Shown here in pieces: positions 62,482-64,000 of a stretch of DNA of 64,000 bases. Made by a program: the position numbers and the translations under genes. Under the pieces are notes generated by a model. The model searched no databases and was not told the DNA's origin. It worked only from the letters and a program-made list of their open reading frames with translations. Source of the stretch: Silicimonas algicola (GTDB lineage Bacteria > Pseudomonadota > Alphaproteobacteria > Rhodobacterales > Rhodobacteraceae); contig NZ_QGGV01000001.1 of NCBI RefSeq assembly GCF_003148765.1, positions 180,001 to 244,000 on the forward strand, given 5' to 3'. Positions within the stretch are counted from its first letter, which is position 1; the number at the start of each line of letters is the position of its first letter.

Positions 62482-62865
62482 ATGAACCTGATCGCACAAC
62501 TGGAAGCCGAGCAGGTTGCGGCCCTCGGCAAAGAGATCCCGGATTTCAAGCCGGGCGACACCCTGCGTGTCGGTTACAAGGTGACGGAGGGCACGCGTGC
62601 GCGCGTGCAGAACTACGAAGGCGTCTGCATCAGCCGCAAGAATGGCAAGGGCATCGCCGGATCGTTCACCGTCCGCAAGATTTCCTTCGGCGAGGGCGTC
62701 GAGCGGGTCTTCCCGCTGCACTCGACCAACATCGACAGCATCACCGTCGTGCGCCGCGGCCGTGTCCGTCGCGCCAAGCTGTATTACCTCCGCACGCGCC
62801 GCGGCAAGTCGGCCCGGATCGCCGAGGTCACCAACTACAAGCCGCTCGACGGCGCCGAGGCCTGA
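62482..62865 (+). CDS. rplS: 50S ribosomal protein L19
   Basis: A 127-residue L19. [26 protein letters not shown] is the family start, and [18 protein letters not shown] and [23 protein letters not shown] follow. GGAG is about 8 nt upstream of the ATG. Upstream, a CGCGCCG/CGGCGCG hairpin lies at 62288-62312 in the trmD-rplS gap. L19 is at the subunit interface. Confidence 0.97.
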   Translation: MNLIAQLEAEQVAALGKEIPDFKPGDTLRVGYKVTEGTRARVQNYEGVCISRKNGKGIAGSFTVRKISFGEGVERVFPLHSTNIDSITVVRRGRVRRAKLYYLRTRRGKSARIAEVTNYKPLDGAEA

Positions 62866-62876
62866 GGAGCGGATCC

Positions 62877-63098
62877 ATGAAAAAAGACATTCATCCCGAT
62901 TACCACAACATCGACGTCAAGCTCGTCAGCGGCGAAGTCGTCAAGATGCGCTCGACCTGGGGCTCGGAAGGCGACCAGCTGTCGCTCGACATCGACCCCT
63001 CGGTCCACCCCGCCTGGACCGGCGGCGGCACCCGCCTTATGGACACCGGTGGGCGCGTGTCGAAGTTCAAGAAGAAGTACGAGGGTCTCGGTTTCTGA
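62877..63098 (+). CDS. rpmE: 50S ribosomal protein L31
   Basis: A 73-residue L31. [20 protein letters not shown] and [13 protein letters not shown] are family features. It lacks the CxxC zinc-binding cysteines, so it is the zinc-free (C-) form. The spacing to rplS is 11 bp. Ends 27 bp before a strong terminator. Confidence 0.96.
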   Translation: MKKDIHPDYHNIDVKLVSGEVVKMRSTWGSEGDQLSLDIDPSVHPAWTGGGTRLMDTGGRVSKFKKKYEGLGF

Positions 63099-63124
63099 AC
63101 CGGCACTGCCCGAGAGACACATCA

Positions 63125-63152
63125 ACGCCGCCCGAGAGGGCGGCGTCTTTCG
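63125..63152 (+). terminator. Rho-independent terminator after rpmE
   Basis: ACGCCGCCC (63125-63133), loop GAGA, GGGCGGCGT (63138-63146), followed by CTTTCGTT. A 9-bp perfect stem ends the trmD-rplS-rpmE transcript. Confidence 0.88.
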
Positions 63153-63210
63153 TTCAGGCCGAGGAAACCGAAGCACGTCCCGGCTCGTAGATAGGTAGGG
63201 AGAAAAAAAG

Positions 63211-63726
63211 ATGCGCACCCTCGTCACGCTTATCGCCACTTTGATCGTCACACCTCTTGCTGCAGAAACCTTCGTCTTCGACAGCATCGACGGTGGCACA
63301 TACGACACCGCCGAATGGGCGGGTCGCCCCATGCTGGTCGTCAACACCGCGTCGCTGTGCGGGTTCACGCCCCAGTATGCGGGGTTGCAGGAGGTCTATG
63401 ATCGCTACAAGGACGACGGTCTGGTCGTGCTTGCGATCCCCTCCGACGACTTCAGGCAGGAGTTGTCTTCGGAGTCCGAGGTGAAGGACTTCTGCGAGTT
63501 GAACTTCGACCTCGATTTTCCGATGACCACGATCAGCCATGTCAGGGGAAGCGATATGCATCCCTTCTATCGCCACGTGGAGGAACAGACCGGGTTCGTT
63601 CCCTCATGGAACTTCAACAAGGTGCTTGTTGGTCCCGACGGCAGAATACTGGGCACCTGGGGATCGATCGAGAAGCCCGGCTCTCGCGCGATCACCACCG
63701 CCATCGAGAGCGCGCTCGGCGGCTGA
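63211..63726 (+). CDS. Exported glutathione peroxidase-like protein
   Basis: A 171-residue thioredoxin-fold peroxidase with a signal peptide (residues about 1-18, ending PLAA). The peroxidatic Cys is in NTASLCGFTPQYAGL, and the conserved Trp and Asn are in PSWNFNKVLV. The usual Gln motif is replaced (SDDFRQELSSE in place of NQFGxQEP), so electron-donor preference may differ. It should reduce hydroperoxides in the periplasm. Confidence 0.9.
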   Translation: MRTLVTLIATLIVTPLAAETFVFDSIDGGTYDTAEWAGRPMLVVNTASLCGFTPQYAGLQEVYDRYKDDGLVVLAIPSDDFRQELSSESEVKDFCELNFDLDFPMTTISHVRGSDMHPFYRHVEEQTGFVPSWNFNKVLVGPDGRILGTWGSIEKPGSRAITTAIESALGG

Positions 63727-63805
63727 GATTGTCGCTGGCCTCCAAACGGCGTGGCGTTATCTTGCGCGTGCATTATGATTTCTGCACAAGCGAAAGGATC
63801 GTCCA

Positions 63806-64000
63806 ATGTCGTTGTCCGGCAAGACCGCCGTCATCACGGGTTCCAACTCCGGCATCGGCCTCGGCATTGCTCGGGCCCTTGCGGAACAAGGGGCGAGCGT
63901 CGTTCTGAACTCTTTCACCGACCGGGATGAGGATCATGCGCTGGCCGCCGAAATCTCGAGGGACCACGGCGTCGAGGTCCGGTACATCGCCGCCGACATG
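63806..64000 (+). CDS. SDR, 3-hydroxybutyrate dehydrogenase-like (5' part only)
   Basis: The first 65 codons of an SDR run off the window. The nucleotide-binding motif TGSNSGIGLGIARALAEQGA and VVLNSF, plus the start MSLSGKTAVITG, fit D-3-hydroxybutyrate dehydrogenase of poly-hydroxybutyrate metabolism. The catalytic Tyr-Lys part is outside the window, so the exact assignment is not certain. Confidence 0.75.
   Translation, partial: MSLSGKTAVITGSNSGIGLGIARALAEQGASVVLNSFTDRDEDHALAAEISRDHGVEVRYIAADM

Overview
The window is a piece of a high-GC alphaproteobacterial chromosome, most likely Rhodobacterales (Roseobacter-type). The reasons are the rRNA operon that ends with an initiator tRNA, a Zur/ZnuABC locus with a Zur box, the core clusters uvrC...pgsA-moaD-moaE, gpmI-envC-ctpA and trmD-rplS-rpmE, a leucine leader peptide upstream of leuA, an FeS-type photolyase, and a DmdA-like methyltransferase. 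All calls come from reading the sequence and conceptual translations. No database search was run.

Region 1-1830: the 3' end of 23S rRNA, 5S rRNA, a strong terminator, a gap of about 630 bp, and a complete tRNA-fMet that seems to have its own promoter.

Region 1735-11620: a 9.8-kb integrated element bounded by a 46-bp perfect direct repeat of the tRNA-fMet 3' end. It carries a tyrosine integrase, an AlpA/excisionase-like regulator, a RepA-like AAA ATPase with a 25-codon leader ORF, a candidate origin region, a ParA ATPase in an operon with a HEPN-domain putative RNase, a DUF5681-type protein in a chain of overlapping small genes, and small unknown genes. Two copies of a 27-bp palindromic motif bracket the ParA-HEPN operon. 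No capsid, portal, large terminase or conjugation genes are visible. The layout is that of a plasmid-like integrative element or a phage satellite, and it is the most interesting part of the window.

Region 11650-36400: zinc uptake (znuB, znuC, zur / znuA), an HpcH/HpaI aldolase, a small Cys-rich protein, a thioesterase and TPR pair, an SCP2 protein and a hydrolase, leuA with its leader, a peptide-type ABC transporter without a nearby binding protein, an SDR-photolyase pair, a flavin monooxygenase, an 18-repeat MORN protein, NAD+ synthetase, an ion channel with a zinc ribbon, wrbA, a cupin protein, an S49 peptidase, a Ca2+/Na+ antiporter and a pteridine-reductase-like SDR.

Region 36400-64000: uvrC, a membrane-anchored protein, a DmdA-like gene interrupted by an in-frame amber codon, a hemolysin III protein, pgsA-moaD-moaE, hrpB, meaB, rpmB, a gluzincin-like protein, a dimethylglycine-dehydrogenase-like flavoprotein, a membrane C13 (caspase-like) peptidase, panC-panB, a candidate small RNA, xdhC with a molybdopterin-binding protein and an MBL-fold exonuclease, gpmI-envC-ctpA, trmD-rplS-rpmE, a periplasmic glutathione peroxidase, and the start of a 3-hydroxybutyrate-dehydrogenase-like gene that runs off the end.
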